64,000 bases of DNA from Pseudomonas fluorescens (GTDB taxonomy: Bacteria; Pseudomonadota; Gammaproteobacteria; Pseudomonadales; Pseudomonadaceae). Below the pieces are notes generated by a model that saw only the letters and a program-made list of their open reading frames with translations, searched no databases and was not told the origin of the DNA. The stretch spans positions 3,952,326 to 4,016,325 of the forward strand of contig NZ_OZ024668.1 of the NCBI RefSeq assembly GCF_902497775.2, written 5' to 3'. This document shows positions 44,110-52,562 of this stretch, piece after piece. A program made the translations under genes and the position numbers. Positions within the stretch are counted from its first letter, which is position 1. Each line of letters starts with the position of its first letter.

Positions 44110-45521
44110 ATGACTGACGGCTATTTCATTGGCTTGGGTGACAAAACCACCTGCGGTGGCAAAGTGCTGGATGGTGATGACAGAGTCAATTTCTTTGGTC
44201 TGCTTCATGCTCGCGAAGGTGATCGAGTTTCATGTGGCAAGGACGGAAAGATTTATCGGATCGTCGGTGGCATCTCGCACATGGAAAGTCATGGCAAACT
44301 CATGGCTGGCACACTGGATAGTTTCAGCGACTGCCCCTGTAGAGCCCGACTGATTCCCTCGGTGTTCACGGCCAGCTATCAGAACGAAAAGTCTACACCG
44401 CAATCAGCCAGGCGAGCAGCGCAACCAGGCTCTTCAACGGTAACCAACCCCTCGGTAGCGCCGCGTCAATCCAGTTTCGCGCCTTCGAGCCATCCAGCTC
44501 CCACGGCATTCAACCGCGTAGAGGCCCAGGAACCTGGCTTCTATGTGGCGCCCAAAAGCATGACCCGCGAAGCACTGGAGGCCACGCTTTTTCCCATGCG
44601 CGATTCGGCCGTGATGAGCAAGTTTCAGGCGCTCAACCCTAATCTAGGCGAGATCAAAGCCGGCTCTATGATCGTGCTCGGCGATCCGAACAACACTTCC
44701 TGTACCTACCAGGAAGCGCAACTGATGCAGGCAGCGCAACAGGTCAAGGCATCCCTGGATCCCCTGACGCCAGAGCAAGCCGACTTCATGCACCGCCACG
44801 GTGCTGAAATCGCCAGTTTTACTGGCCCGACCTCAACCTGGCTTGGGGTCAGCGCAGTGGTGATGGAGACGCACCTGACCAAACTGCGCGACACCCTTCA
44901 AGCCATAGAACGTTTGCACCAGCAAAGCTATCGACAGCACGGCCACCTTAAATCGCCGCAGTTCTTTGCTGATCGTAAGCACCTGCTCGCCAAGCTGGAT
45001 GCACACCTATTGAGCTCAACGCGTCTGCGTGGCCAGACAACCTTCGGCGATCACCCCAAGCTAAAAACAGCCCTCGGTATTTCCAATCGGAGCCTGGTGC
45101 ATCACTGGGACAAGGCTGGTGCGCCGGGTCAGATCCCGGGTTATGCCACCCATGTGGATGCAACCAGTCGTGCTGCCAAGTACATGAAGACAGGCGGCTA
45201 TATCGGTATTGGTATTGGCGGCGTGTCCTCGTTGCTGGCTATTGAGCAGGTGTGTAACGGCGATTCTGAGGCAGCTTGCGAGAAGGTCAAGTTTACGGAA
45301 GGAGGGAAATTCGGCATATCCACCCTTGGGGGTGGTGCGGGCGGCTGGGCAGGCCAAGTTGCCAGTGGTCCGATTTGCCTGGCGCTTGGCGTCTCGACAG
45401 GTATCGGGGTGTTGTCTGTGTCGCGGCCATTGGGGATTGGCGCGTGGGGGGGGGTACGACTGTCGGTGGCATGGGTGGTGAATACATGGGGGATAAAATT
45501 TACGAAACTATACAGCCATGA
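44110..45521 (+). CDS. PAAR-domain T6SS effector, frame interrupted at a G9 run
   Basis: The N-terminal about 90 residues form a PAAR spike-tip domain (MTDGYFIGLGDKTTCGGKVL, then LLHAREGDRVSCGKDGK, ISHMESHG). A LysM-like stretch follows at about 140-195 (FYVAPKSMTREALEATLF, FQALNPNLGEIKAG). The C-terminal region is Gly-rich and hydrophobic (362-450: GGYIGIGIGGVSSLLAIEQV, LGGGAGGWAGQVASGPICLALG), suggesting a membrane-inserting, pore-type toxin. As sequenced, the frame shifts at 45446-45454 (nine G) and would run to 45780 with atypical codons. With ten G the protein (about 470 residues) ends GGMGGEYMGDKIYETIQP at 45521, overlapping the next ATG by four bases. GGAG stands eight bases before the start. 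Confidence 0.75.
45446..45454 (+). repeat. Poly-G tract (G9) inside the effector gene
   Basis: Nine G within the codons for ...GIGAWGG. Frame +1 (as sequenced) leads to a 108-codon out-of-frame tail. Adding one G joins the upstream frame to the frame that ends at 45521. It is a candidate contingency run or a sequencing miscall. Confidence 0.75.
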
Positions 45522-45907
45522 CCAGTATCGACACGTGGTCTCCCTGGATTGCGATCATTTTTACGGGTGGTCCTGGTCTGCTCGCAGCTGCGGGTCTCGC
45601 ATTCAGCCTGTACCTAAGCCACCGTCACCTGGACGCCATAAAAGAGGCCTTGAAGAACAGCCGTTATATTTATATTTGGGGCACGAGCCTGGGGAAGCGG
45701 GGTTTGATTTGGTCCCTCTTGGAGATAGCAAAAATCGCACAGATGATCACAATACCAAGGTCATCACTTCACATCGGTGAGCTGGATCCAGGCGATCTTG
45801 AAAACTTCCCTCCATATCTGAAACGTCTTCTGGTCATCAATATGACGATGATGATCATCTCCTTCGCTTGGATGGTAGTTGTAGCCGTGCTGATCAAGTT
45901 TAAGTAA
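45518..45907 (+). CDS. Membrane protein, candidate immunity protein
   Basis: A 129-residue protein with a hydrophobic segment at about 9-32 (WIAIIFTGGPGLLAAAGLAF) and a second at about 104-127 (NMTMMIISFAWMVVVAVLI). The amphipathic stretch between them should sit in the cytoplasm or periplasm. Its ATG overlaps the restored effector stop codon by four bases. Small membrane proteins in this position usually protect the producer from pore-forming T6SS toxins; this function is inferred from position and topology. No family recognised. Confidence 0.6.
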   Translation: MTSIDTWSPWIAIIFTGGPGLLAAAGLAFSLYLSHRHLDAIKEALKNSRYIYIWGTSLGKRGLIWSLLEIAKIAQMITIPRSSLHIGELDPGDLENFPPYLKRLLVINMTMMIISFAWMVVVAVLIKFK

Positions 45908-45971
45908 GTTGACGGACGTGGTACAACCCTCGGAGCCATGAAATCTGCCCTAATGTTCCGCCCCGAAACGA

Positions 45972-46009
45972 CGAAGCCCCCGAAAACTTCAACGTTTTCG
46001 GGGGCTTCG
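45972..46009 (-). terminator. Terminator of tRNA-Ser
   Basis: A perfect 16-bp stem (CGAAGCCCCCGAAAAC / GTTTTCGGGGGCTTCG) with a 6-base loop. On the minus strand it follows the tRNA gene within 15 bases and is followed by TCGTTTC. It may also stop transcription from the immunity gene. Confidence 0.8.
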
Positions 46010-46022
46010 GCTACTACATGTA

Positions 46023-46112
46023 TGGCGGAGAGATAGGGATTTGAACCCTAGGTACTGTTGCCAGTACAACGGATTTCGAATCCGTCCCGTTCGGCCACTC
46101 CGGCATCTCTCC
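46023..46112 (-). tRNA. tRNA-Ser (anticodon CGA)
   Basis: On the minus strand: acceptor GGAGAGA pairs with TCTCTCC, a G discriminator is followed by encoded CCA, and the T-arm is GGGTTCAAATCCC. The long variable arm (TGTACTGGCAACAGTACC) is typical of serine tRNA. The anticodon stem-loop ACGGA-TTCGAAA-TCCGT gives CGA, reading UCG. 90 nt including CCA. It lies beside the effector-immunity pair. Confidence 0.95.
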
Positions 46113-46205
46113 AGTGGCGCGCATGATACCAGCAGTTTGCCGAAAGGCAAAGCCTGTTTGCGAAAAAAATTCGCGTGGTATCAGGCGCTTGCGTGAACTT
46201 GCCGC

Positions 46206-46916
46206 TTACAGCGGCACGCCCAGGCGTTTGGCAACTTCTTCGTAGGCTTCGATGACGTCGCCCAGACCCTGGCGGAAGCGGTCCTTGTCCATCTTCTTGC
46301 GGGTCTCTTTGTCCCACAGGCGGCAGCCGTCCGGGCTGAATTCGTCGCCCAGGACGATTTCGCCGTGGAATACGCCGAATTCAAGCTTGAAGTCGACCAG
46401 CAGCAGGCCGGCGTCGTCGAACAGCTTGTTCAGCACGTCGTTGACCTTGAGCGACAGCTCTTTCATCTTGGCCAGTTGCTCGGCAGTACCCCAACCGAAT
46501 GCCACGACGTGGGATTCGTTGATGAACGGGTCGCCCTTGGCGTCATCTTTGAGAAACAGCTCGAAGGTGTGCGGGTTGAGCTTCATGCCTTCTTCGACGC
46601 CCAGGCGCTTGACCAGGCTGCCGGCAGCGTAGTTACGCACGACGCATTCGACCGGGATCATGTCGAGTTTCTTGACCAGGCACTCGTTGTCGCCCAGCAG
46701 TTTGTCGAACTGGGTCGGGATGCCGGCTTCTTCAAGCTTTTGCATGATGAAGGCGTTGAACTTGTTGTTCACCATGCCCTTGCGGTCGAGCTGTTCGATG
46801 CGCTTGCCGTCGAACGCCGAGGTGTCGTTGCGAAACAGCAGGATCAAGCGGTCAGCGTCGTCGGTCTTGTAAACCGACTTGGCTTTGCCGCGGTAGAGTT
46901 CTTCACGTTTTTCCAT
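46206..46916 (-). CDS. purC: SAICAR synthetase
   Basis: A 236-residue phosphoribosylaminoimidazole-succinocarboxamide synthase: [20 protein letters not shown] at the start, [12 protein letters not shown], the [19 protein letters not shown] substrate loop and [30 protein letters not shown]. It joins aspartate to CAIR with ATP in purine synthesis. The ATG at 46916 has GGAG six bases upstream. It is downstream of the MBL gene (29-bp gap); the order dapA-bamC-MBL-purC is common in pseudomonads. Confidence 0.96.
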   Translation of the reverse strand: MEKREELYRGKAKSVYKTDDADRLILLFRNDTSAFDGKRIEQLDRKGMVNNKFNAFIMQKLEEAGIPTQFDKLLGDNECLVKKLDMIPVECVVRNYAAGSLVKRLGVEEGMKLNPHTFELFLKDDAKGDPFINESHVVAFGWGTAEQLAKMKELSLKVNDVLNKLFDDAGLLLVDFKLEFGVFHGEIVLGDEFSPDGCRLWDKETRKKMDKDRFRQGLGDVIEAYEEVAKRLGVPL

Positions 46917-46945
46917 GATGGGCTCCGCTTGCTAAATGAGATGGG

Positions 46946-47704
46946 CTAGGCGATTTCACGCCAGTCGAGCCCGGAATCCTGATTGGCCACTTGTAGCCAG
47001 TCCGGGTCGCAGCCGAGGGTATCGACGAAGCATTGCCGGGCCAGCTGTGGCTGGTTGTTCTTGCTGCTGAGATGGGCCAGCACCAGGTGTTGCAGGTTCT
47101 GCCAGTCCAGCTCCGACACCAGGCGCGCGGCCTGATGGTTGTTCAAATGTCCGTAGTCGCCGCCCACCCGCTGCTTGAGAAACATCGGGTAAGGCCCGCG
47201 TCCGAGCAGGTCGCGACAGTGGTTGGCCTCGATCAGCAAGGCGTCCAGGCCCTGGTAGCTGCTGAGCAGGGCCGCATCATACGAGCCCAGGTCGGTCAGC
47301 ACGCCAAAGCGCCGGCTGCCATCGCCAAATACGTATTGCAGCGGCTCCAGCGCGTCGTGAGTGACGCCGACGGCGGTAACGCTCAGGTCGCCCAGCTGCA
47401 AGATGTCGTTGGCGGCCAGGAAGCCTGCGGCCTCGACCGGCTTGCGCATGCCGCGCAAGGTGCCACGGCTGAGGTAGACCGGTACATTGTAGCGCCGCGA
47501 CAGCAACCCGACCCCATGCACGTGGTCGGCATGTTCGTGGGTGACCAGCACCGCGCTCAATTGCGCCGCAGAAACGCCGAGCAGCGCCAGGCGCCGCTCG
47601 GTTTCACGCAGGGAAAAGCCGCAATCGACCAGTAGCAAGGTGTTGCCACTGGCGATCAGCGTGCCATTTCCCTGGCTTCCACTTCCAAGTACGGCGAAGC
47701 GCAC
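46946..47704 (-). CDS. MBL-fold metallohydrolase
   Basis: A 252-residue metallo-beta-lactamase-fold hydrolase with the metal motif VTHEHADHVHGVGLL (residues about 56-70), LLVDCGFSLRETERRL and LIEANHCRDLLGRGPY, resembling the YycJ-type group. Single-strand nuclease or ester hydrolase activities are known in the fold; the substrate here is unknown. It starts with GTG directly after the bamC stop codon (no gap), so it is translated as part of the bamC-MBL-purC transcript. Confidence 0.88.
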   Translation of the reverse strand: MRFAVLGSGSQGNGTLIASGNTLLLVDCGFSLRETERRLALLGVSAAQLSAVLVTHEHADHVHGVGLLSRRYNVPVYLSRGTLRGMRKPVEAAGFLAANDILQLGDLSVTAVGVTHDALEPLQYVFGDGSRRFGVLTDLGSYDAALLSSYQGLDALLIEANHCRDLLGRGPYPMFLKQRVGGDYGHLNNHQAARLVSELDWQNLQHLVLAHLSSKNNQPQLARQCFVDTLGCDPDWLQVANQDSGLDWREIA

Positions 47705-48820
47705 TTAACCCAGGTTGTCCTGAATCACGCTCAGCACGCGGCGGGCAACGTCTGCCGGGGCCACAGTGTTGATGTTCTTCTCGACGGTGACCTGGACGTT
47801 TTCGCCAACCTTGCTCAGGCGAACCTGATAGCGTTCGGCACGGGCTTCACGCTCTTCCTTGCTCGGCGCGCTGCCGAACAGGCGGCTGAAGAAGCCTGGC
47901 TCCTGGTCCTTGGCCTCGGCCTTCTCGGCCAGGTTGATGTAGTACAGGCCCAGGCTGCGGTTGATGTCTTCAACGCGCCATTCACCCTGTTCCAGGGCAC
48001 GGCCAACGCTGGACCAGGCGCGATCGAGGTCGGCGCCCAGGTTCAGCACCGGGTTGCCACTGCCGTCTTCGCTCAGGCTGACGCGGCTCGGGGTGTCGAA
48101 GTCGCGGGCGGCGAGCAACGACACCGAACCGCCCTTCTCGGCGCTGCGGGTCATGCTGGCGAGCATTTCGTCGACCAGGATGGCGTCGACACCGGTGTTG
48201 GCCGAACGCGCCGGGAAGTCTTGCTCGGCAGTGCTGCCGGCCGGACGCTCGACGGTGACGATGTAAACCTCACTGGTGTTGCGCTGCACACCCGGCTCGA
48301 TGCGGATGCGTGCACGGACTTCGTTGTCGCTGCTGCTCGAGGCACTGCCCAGGCGCTTGGCCATGGATGCCGAGAGCTCGTCGAAACGCTGCCAGGTGGT
48401 GTTGAATTCGCCGGTTTGCGGACGCTCTTCGGCAATCCGGAAGCCGTTGTCTTCAAAGAACTGACGCGCCACCGGCCAGACTTCAGCAGGCGAACGCTGG
48501 GCCAGGACCCAACGCGAGGTGCCGCTCTTCTGCAGGCTGAAATCGCTGATATCGGCAGCGGCGTTCAACGGCTGTGGACGCGGTACTTCGAACTCGCCCT
48601 TGACGTTGTCGTCGGCGACATTGCGCGGGATCGGCAGCAGCGGGTCGAGCCGCTTGGCGCTGCTGACGTCCGGTGGCAGCTGCATCGGCGGCTTCTGGGT
48701 GGCCTCCAGATAATCGCTGCCACGGTCACGGAAGTAACCCTCTTCGCCCCAAAGCCAGCCACAACCGCTGGTACTGGAGATGATCAAGGCAAGGGCGGAA
48801 AGACCAGCCAATCGCTTCAT
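47705..48820 (-). CDS. bamC: Outer-membrane assembly lipoprotein BamC
   Basis: A 371-residue lipoprotein of the BAM complex that inserts beta-barrel proteins. The signal and lipobox are at [11 protein letters not shown] (Cys at about residue 20). The unstructured N-terminal segment that binds BamD follows ([18 protein letters not shown]), then two helix-grip domains (from [20 protein letters not shown] and from [20 protein letters not shown]). It lies 17 bases downstream of dapA, as in Escherichia. The ATG at 48820 is chosen because it starts the signal sequence [12 protein letters not shown]. Confidence 0.92.
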   Translation of the reverse strand: MKRLAGLSALALIISSTSGCGWLWGEEGYFRDRGSDYLEATQKPPMQLPPDVSSAKRLDPLLPIPRNVADDNVKGEFEVPRPQPLNAAADISDFSLQKSGTSRWVLAQRSPAEVWPVARQFFEDNGFRIAEERPQTGEFNTTWQRFDELSASMAKRLGSASSSSDNEVRARIRIEPGVQRNTSEVYIVTVERPAGSTAEQDFPARSANTGVDAILVDEMLASMTRSAEKGGSVSLLAARDFDTPSRVSLSEDGSGNPVLNLGADLDRAWSSVGRALEQGEWRVEDINRSLGLYYINLAEKAEAKDQEPGFFSRLFGSAPSKEEREARAERYQVRLSKVGENVQVTVEKNINTVAPADVARRVLSVIQDNLG

Positions 48821-48837
48821 GCGGTGTACGTCCTCAA

Positions 48838-49716
48838 TTAAAACTTCAGGCCGCACTGGCGCATCGCCTGGCGTACCGTATCGTGACAGGATTCGCTCAG
48901 CCAGGTCAGTGGCAGGCGGATGCCCTTGTGCATCAGGCCCATTTCAACCAAAGCCCACTTCACCGGAATCGGGTTGGCTTCGATGAACAGGTCCTTGTGC
49001 AGGGGCATGAGTTGTTCGTTGATCGCGCGAGCCTTCTCGGCATTGCCCGCAAGGGCGGCTTCGCACAGGTCGGCCATTTCCCGCGGGGCGACGTTGGCGG
49101 TCACGGAAATGTTGCCCTTGCCGCCCAGCAGGATCAGCTCGACGGCGGTAGGATCGTCGCCGGACAGGACGATGAAGTCCTTGCTGACACCGTCAAGGAT
49201 GGCTTTGGCGCGCTTCAGGTCGCCGGTGGCTTCCTTGATGCCGATGATGTTCGGCACGGTCGACAGGCGGATCACGGTCTCGGCCTGCATGTCGCAGGAG
49301 GTGCGGCCGGGTACGTTGTAGAGGATCTGCGGGATGTCGACGGCTTCGGCAATGTGCTTGAAGTGCTGGTACAGGCCTTCCTGGGTCGGCTTGTTGTAGT
49401 ACGGCACCACCAGCAGGCAGGCGTCGGCGCCGGCTTCCTTGGCGTTGCGGGTCAGGTGTACGGCTTCGCTGGTGGAGTTGGCGCCGGTGCCGGCGATCAC
49501 CGGGATACGCCCGTTGACCTGCTTGACCACCGCCTTGATGACTTCAATGTGCTCATTGACATCCAGGGTCGCCGACTCGCCGGTGGTACCGACGGCAACG
49601 ATGGCGTGGGTGCCGTTTTCCAGGTGGAAGTCCACGAGTTTGCTGAGGCTGTCCCAATCAAGACGCCCTTGTGCATCCATGGGTGTGACCAATGCCACCA
49701 TACTGCCCGCAATCAT
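48838..49716 (-). CDS. dapA: 4-hydroxy-tetrahydrodipicolinate synthase
   Basis: A 292-residue Dap[23 protein letters not shown], the Schiff-base Lys in [10 protein letters not shown], the Tyr in [10 protein letters not shown], and [17 protein letters not shown]. It condenses pyruvate with aspartate semialdehyde, the first step of lysine and meso-diaminopimelate synthesis. The frame is open to 49815, but the ATG at 49716 has AGGAG seven bases upstream and gives the standard N-terminus. It is divergent from gcvR (260 bp apart). Confidence 0.96.
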   Translation of the reverse strand: MIAGSMVALVTPMDAQGRLDWDSLSKLVDFHLENGTHAIVAVGTTGESATLDVNEHIEVIKAVVKQVNGRIPVIAGTGANSTSEAVHLTRNAKEAGADACLLVVPYYNKPTQEGLYQHFKHIAEAVDIPQILYNVPGRTSCDMQAETVIRLSTVPNIIGIKEATGDLKRAKAILDGVSKDFIVLSGDDPTAVELILLGGKGNISVTANVAPREMADLCEAALAGNAEKARAINEQLMPLHKDLFIEANPIPVKWALVEMGLMHKGIRLPLTWLSESCHDTVRQAMRQCGLKF

Positions 49717-49976
49717 GAAACTGCTCCTGCCGGAAAAAGAGAGCGGTAATGGTACTGGCGCCATCGGCCTTGCACAAGCGAAGCAGGCGGGCGGAGCATT
49801 CCCCTCGGCGGCCATTTTCGCTACCCTTCTGTCTTTGATCGGTACATAGTGGCCCGCCGGGCTGCCGACAATGCGCGTAGCCAGCGCCCCAAGGCTCGAT
49901 CCTGAGCCCCGGGCTCCTGCTTACCGGCCTTTTTGCCACGTCAGGTACCGACCGCTCATCGCTTTAGGAATGCTGC

Positions 49977-50537
49977 ATGTCCACCCCCACCGTTCGCGAA
50001 CAATTCCTTGTCATCAGCGCCCTGGGTGCCAATCCCATGGAGCTGACCAACATCCTGTGCCGGGCCAGTAACGACAATCGCTGCTCGGTCGTTACCTCGC
50101 GCCTGACCCGCCACGGCGAGTGCAGTGCCCTGGTGCTGCAGGTCGCCGGCAGCTGGGACGCCCTGGCGCGCTTTGAAGGCGCCCTGCCGGGCCTGGCCAA
50201 GAAGCACACCTTTACCGTCAACGTGGTGCGCAGCGCCGAGCTGGAAGTGCGCCCGTTGTCGTTGCCGTACGTGGCTTATGTCAGCGCCGCCTATCGCCCG
50301 GACATCATCAACGAGCTGTGCCAGTTCTTCATCGACCACCATGTGGAGCTGGAGAACCTGACCTGCGACACCTACCAGGCTCCGCAGACTGGCGGCACCA
50401 TGCTCAACGCCACCTTTACCGTGACCCTGCCGGCCGGTACCCAGATCAGCTGGCTGCGTGACCAGTTCCTGGACTTCTCCGATGCCCTGAACCTGGATGC
50501 GCTGATCGAACCGTGGCGCCCACAGAACCCGATGTAA
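49977..50537 (+). CDS. gcvR: Glycine cleavage system repressor-like ACT protein
   Basis: A 186-residue protein with two ACT domains (QFLVISALGANPMELTNILC and AYVSAAYRPDIINELCQFFI), the build of GcvR, which controls GcvA-dependent glycine cleavage genes. Its position divergent from dapA and directly before bcp (11-bp gap) is the conserved gammaproteobacterial arrangement. AGGA lies seven bases before the ATG. The role in glycine sensing in Pseudomonas is by analogy with Escherichia. Confidence 0.88.
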   Translation: MSTPTVREQFLVISALGANPMELTNILCRASNDNRCSVVTSRLTRHGECSALVLQVAGSWDALARFEGALPGLAKKHTFTVNVVRSAELEVRPLSLPYVAYVSAAYRPDIINELCQFFIDHHVELENLTCDTYQAPQTGGTMLNATFTVTLPAGTQISWLRDQFLDFSDALNLDALIEPWRPQNPM

Positions 50538-50548
50538 GGAAGCTTTTC

Positions 50549-51022
50549 ATGGCCGTTGAACTCGACCAACCCGTCGCCGATTTCCAGGCCCAGGCCACCA
50601 GCGGCCAGAGCGTCAGCCTGGCTGAGCTTAAAGGCAAGCAGGTGGTGCTGTACTTCTACCCCAAGGACAGCACCCCGGGCTGCACCACTGAAGGCCAGGG
50701 TTTCCGTGACCAGCATGCGGCCTTCGAAGCGGCCAACACCCTGGTGTTTGGCGTTTCGCGCGATGGCATCAAGTCCCACGAGAACTTCAAGGCCAAGCAG
50801 GCCTTCCCGTTCGAGCTGATCAGCGACAAGGACGAGGTGCTGTGCCAGCTGTTCGACGTAATCAAGCTAAAGAAGCTCTACGGCAAGGAATACATGGGCG
50901 TGGACCGCAGCACCTTCCTGATCGACAAGGATGGTGTGCTGCGCAAGGCCTGGCGCGGGGTCAAGGTGCCTGGGCATGTGGATGCCGTACTGGCGCAGGC
51001 GCAGGCGCTGAACGCAAGATAA
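50549..51022 (+). CDS. bcp: Thiol peroxidase Bcp (peroxiredoxin Q)
   Basis: A 157-residue peroxiredoxin of the BCP/PrxQ class. The peroxidatic Cys is in YFYPKDSTPGCTTEGQGFRD, and SRDGIKSHENFKAKQAFPF and GVDRSTFLIDKDGVLR follow. The resolving Cys five residues after the peroxidatic one, present in Escherichia Bcp, is Gln here. The only other cysteine is in DEVLCQLFDV, so the enzyme is either 1-Cys or uses this distant Cys. It reduces hydroperoxides with thioredoxin-type donors. Probably co-transcribed with gcvR. Confidence 0.92.
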   Translation: MAVELDQPVADFQAQATSGQSVSLAELKGKQVVLYFYPKDSTPGCTTEGQGFRDQHAAFEAANTLVFGVSRDGIKSHENFKAKQAFPFELISDKDEVLCQLFDVIKLKKLYGKEYMGVDRSTFLIDKDGVLRKAWRGVKVPGHVDAVLAQAQALNAR

Positions 51023-51028
51023 GCCAAT

Positions 51029-51101
51029 CGCGGGGCAAGTCGGATCGCCGCACCGCCGCTCCCACAGTGAGTACTGTGGGAGCGGGCTTGCCCCGCGATG
51101 C
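51029..51101. repeat. Inverted REP pair between bcp and perM
   Basis: A partial inverted REP half (ATCGCGGGGCAAG) and a full copy (TGTGGGAGCGGGCTTGCCCC) flank a CCACAGTGAGTACTGTGG palindrome, between convergent genes. Confidence 0.75.
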
Positions 51102-51103
51102 TT

Positions 51104-52174
51104 TTAGAGCAGCGGCGCCACCATTGGCTCGCGCCGCGGCCAGGCATCCAGCACGGCCTTGAACAAGGTCGCCAGCGGGATGGCAAAGAAGATCCCCCAG
51201 AACCCCCACAGCCCGCCAAACAGCAGCACCGCGCAGATGATCACCACCGGGTGCAGGCTCACCGCCTCGGAGAACAGCAACGGCACCAGCACGTTGCCAT
51301 CCAGGGCCTGGATGATCGCGTACACCGCCATCAGGTAGATGAACTGATCACCCCAGCCCCACTGGAACAGCGCAATCAGGGTTACCGGCACGGTCACCAC
51401 CACCGCGCCGACATAGGGCACCACCACCGACAGGCCCACCAGCAAGGCCAGCAGCGCCGCATAGTTGAGCCCCAGGCTGATGAAGGCGATGTAGGTGGCC
51501 ACACCACAGATCAGGATCTCGATGCCCTTGCCGCGAATGTAGTTGGCGATCTGCCGGTTCATTTCTTCAGCCACCCGGGTCATCAGCGCCCGTTCCTTGG
51601 GCAGGTAACCACTGACCCAATGGGCGATCTGTTCACGGTCCTTGAGGAAGAAGAACACCAGGATCGGCACCAGCACCAGGTAGATCATGATGTTGACCAG
51701 CAGCGGCAGGCTCGACAACGAGAAGGTCAGGGCCCACTGGCCGAACTTGCCGATCTCGCCGCGCATCACTTCAATGGCCTGCAGCACCTGCTCGTCAGAA
51801 ACCAGGTGCGGGTAGCGCTCGGGCAACAGCAGCAACAGCGACTGCCACTTGCCGAGCATGCCCGGCAGTTCGTTGAACAGGGTGATCAACTGATGCCAAA
51901 GCAGCGGCACCAGCACCAGCAGGAACACCGCCAGGGCGCCCATGAACAGCATGAACACCAGCCCCACGGCGTAGCGCGTGGGCACTCGCAGGCGCTCCAG
52001 GGCGTTGACCAGCCCTTGCATCAGAAACGCCAGGACCATCCCCGCCAGCACCGGGGCAAGCATGCCGCCCAGGGTCAGGACTGCGGTGAACGCCAGAAAC
52101 AGCAAGACCGCCAATACCACCGCTTCTTCATCGGAGAAGTAGCGCTGCATCCAGTCGCGAAGCACCTTGAACAT
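51104..52174 (-). CDS. perM: AI-2E transporter family (PerM-like) membrane protein
   Basis: A 356-residue protein of the AI-2 exporter (TqsA/PerM) family with about eight membrane segments (such as VVLAVLLFLAFTAVLTLGGM, YAVGLVFMLFMGALAVFLL). The conserved VGLSVVVPYVGAVVVTVPVT loop is near residue 260. The family includes permeases and Na+/H+ antiporter-like members; the substrate cannot be stated. The gene lies 24 bases downstream of tusA in a minus-strand pair. Confidence 0.85.
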   Translation of the reverse strand: MFKVLRDWMQRYFSDEEAVVLAVLLFLAFTAVLTLGGMLAPVLAGMVLAFLMQGLVNALERLRVPTRYAVGLVFMLFMGALAVFLLVLVPLLWHQLITLFNELPGMLGKWQSLLLLLPERYPHLVSDEQVLQAIEVMRGEIGKFGQWALTFSLSSLPLLVNIMIYLVLVPILVFFFLKDREQIAHWVSGYLPKERALMTRVAEEMNRQIANYIRGKGIEILICGVATYIAFISLGLNYAALLALLVGLSVVVPYVGAVVVTVPVTLIALFQWGWGDQFIYLMAVYAIIQALDGNVLVPLLFSEAVSLHPVVIICAVLLFGGLWGFWGIFFAIPLATLFKAVLDAWPRREPMVAPLL

Positions 52175-52198
52175 TGACGATCCTTTAACAGAGAAAAC

Positions 52199-52438
52199 TC
52201 AGGCCTTTTGCAACCAGTAGGTGTACACCCCGGCTTCGGCCTCTTCGAGCAGCAGCGTATGACCAGCCAATCTGGCAAAAGTGCGAAAGTCGCGCTGGGA
52301 ACCGGCGTCGGTAGCGATCACCTTGAGCACTGCGCCACTTTCCAGGCGATTGAGCTCCATCTTCGCCTTGAGCAGCGGCAGCGGGCAGTTCAGCCCGCTG
52401 GCGTCGAGTTCGGCGTCATGGGTCGGGGTAGCGCTCAT
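52199..52438 (-). CDS. tusA: Sulfurtransferase TusA-family protein
   Basis: A 79-residue SirA/TusA-fold protein with the sulfur-carrying Cys in LDASGLNCPLPLLKAKMEL (CPxP motif) and GAVLKVIATDAGSQRDFRTF. TusA relays sulfur from cysteine desulfurase to tRNA 2-thiouridine synthesis or other pathways. The ATG at 52438 gives the family-length protein although the frame is open much further upstream. It is divergent from bepA. Confidence 0.88.
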   Translation of the reverse strand: MSATPTHDAELDASGLNCPLPLLKAKMELNRLESGAVLKVIATDAGSQRDFRTFARLAGHTLLLEEAEAGVYTYWLQKA

Positions 52439-52562
52439 GGGGTTCTCCAGGCAGGTATGCGGCACAGGTAGCATTTTGAACAATGCCTGGTAGGATACCG
52501 CCACTGGTCGCCAACGTGTGAGCGGGCTACAGTAAGGTTCTTTGTCGACCAGAGCTTCGTGC

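Noticed and set aside
43886..44110. 74-codon minus-strand frame before the PAAR effector
   Set aside because: It lies in a non-coding promoter stretch, overlaps the effector's ribosome site, and shows no family or coding bias.
45522..45780. Tail of the effector frame after the G9 run
   Set aside because: The reading continues through the immunity gene in another frame, with composition unlike the rest of the protein; the alternative frame ends naturally at 45521.
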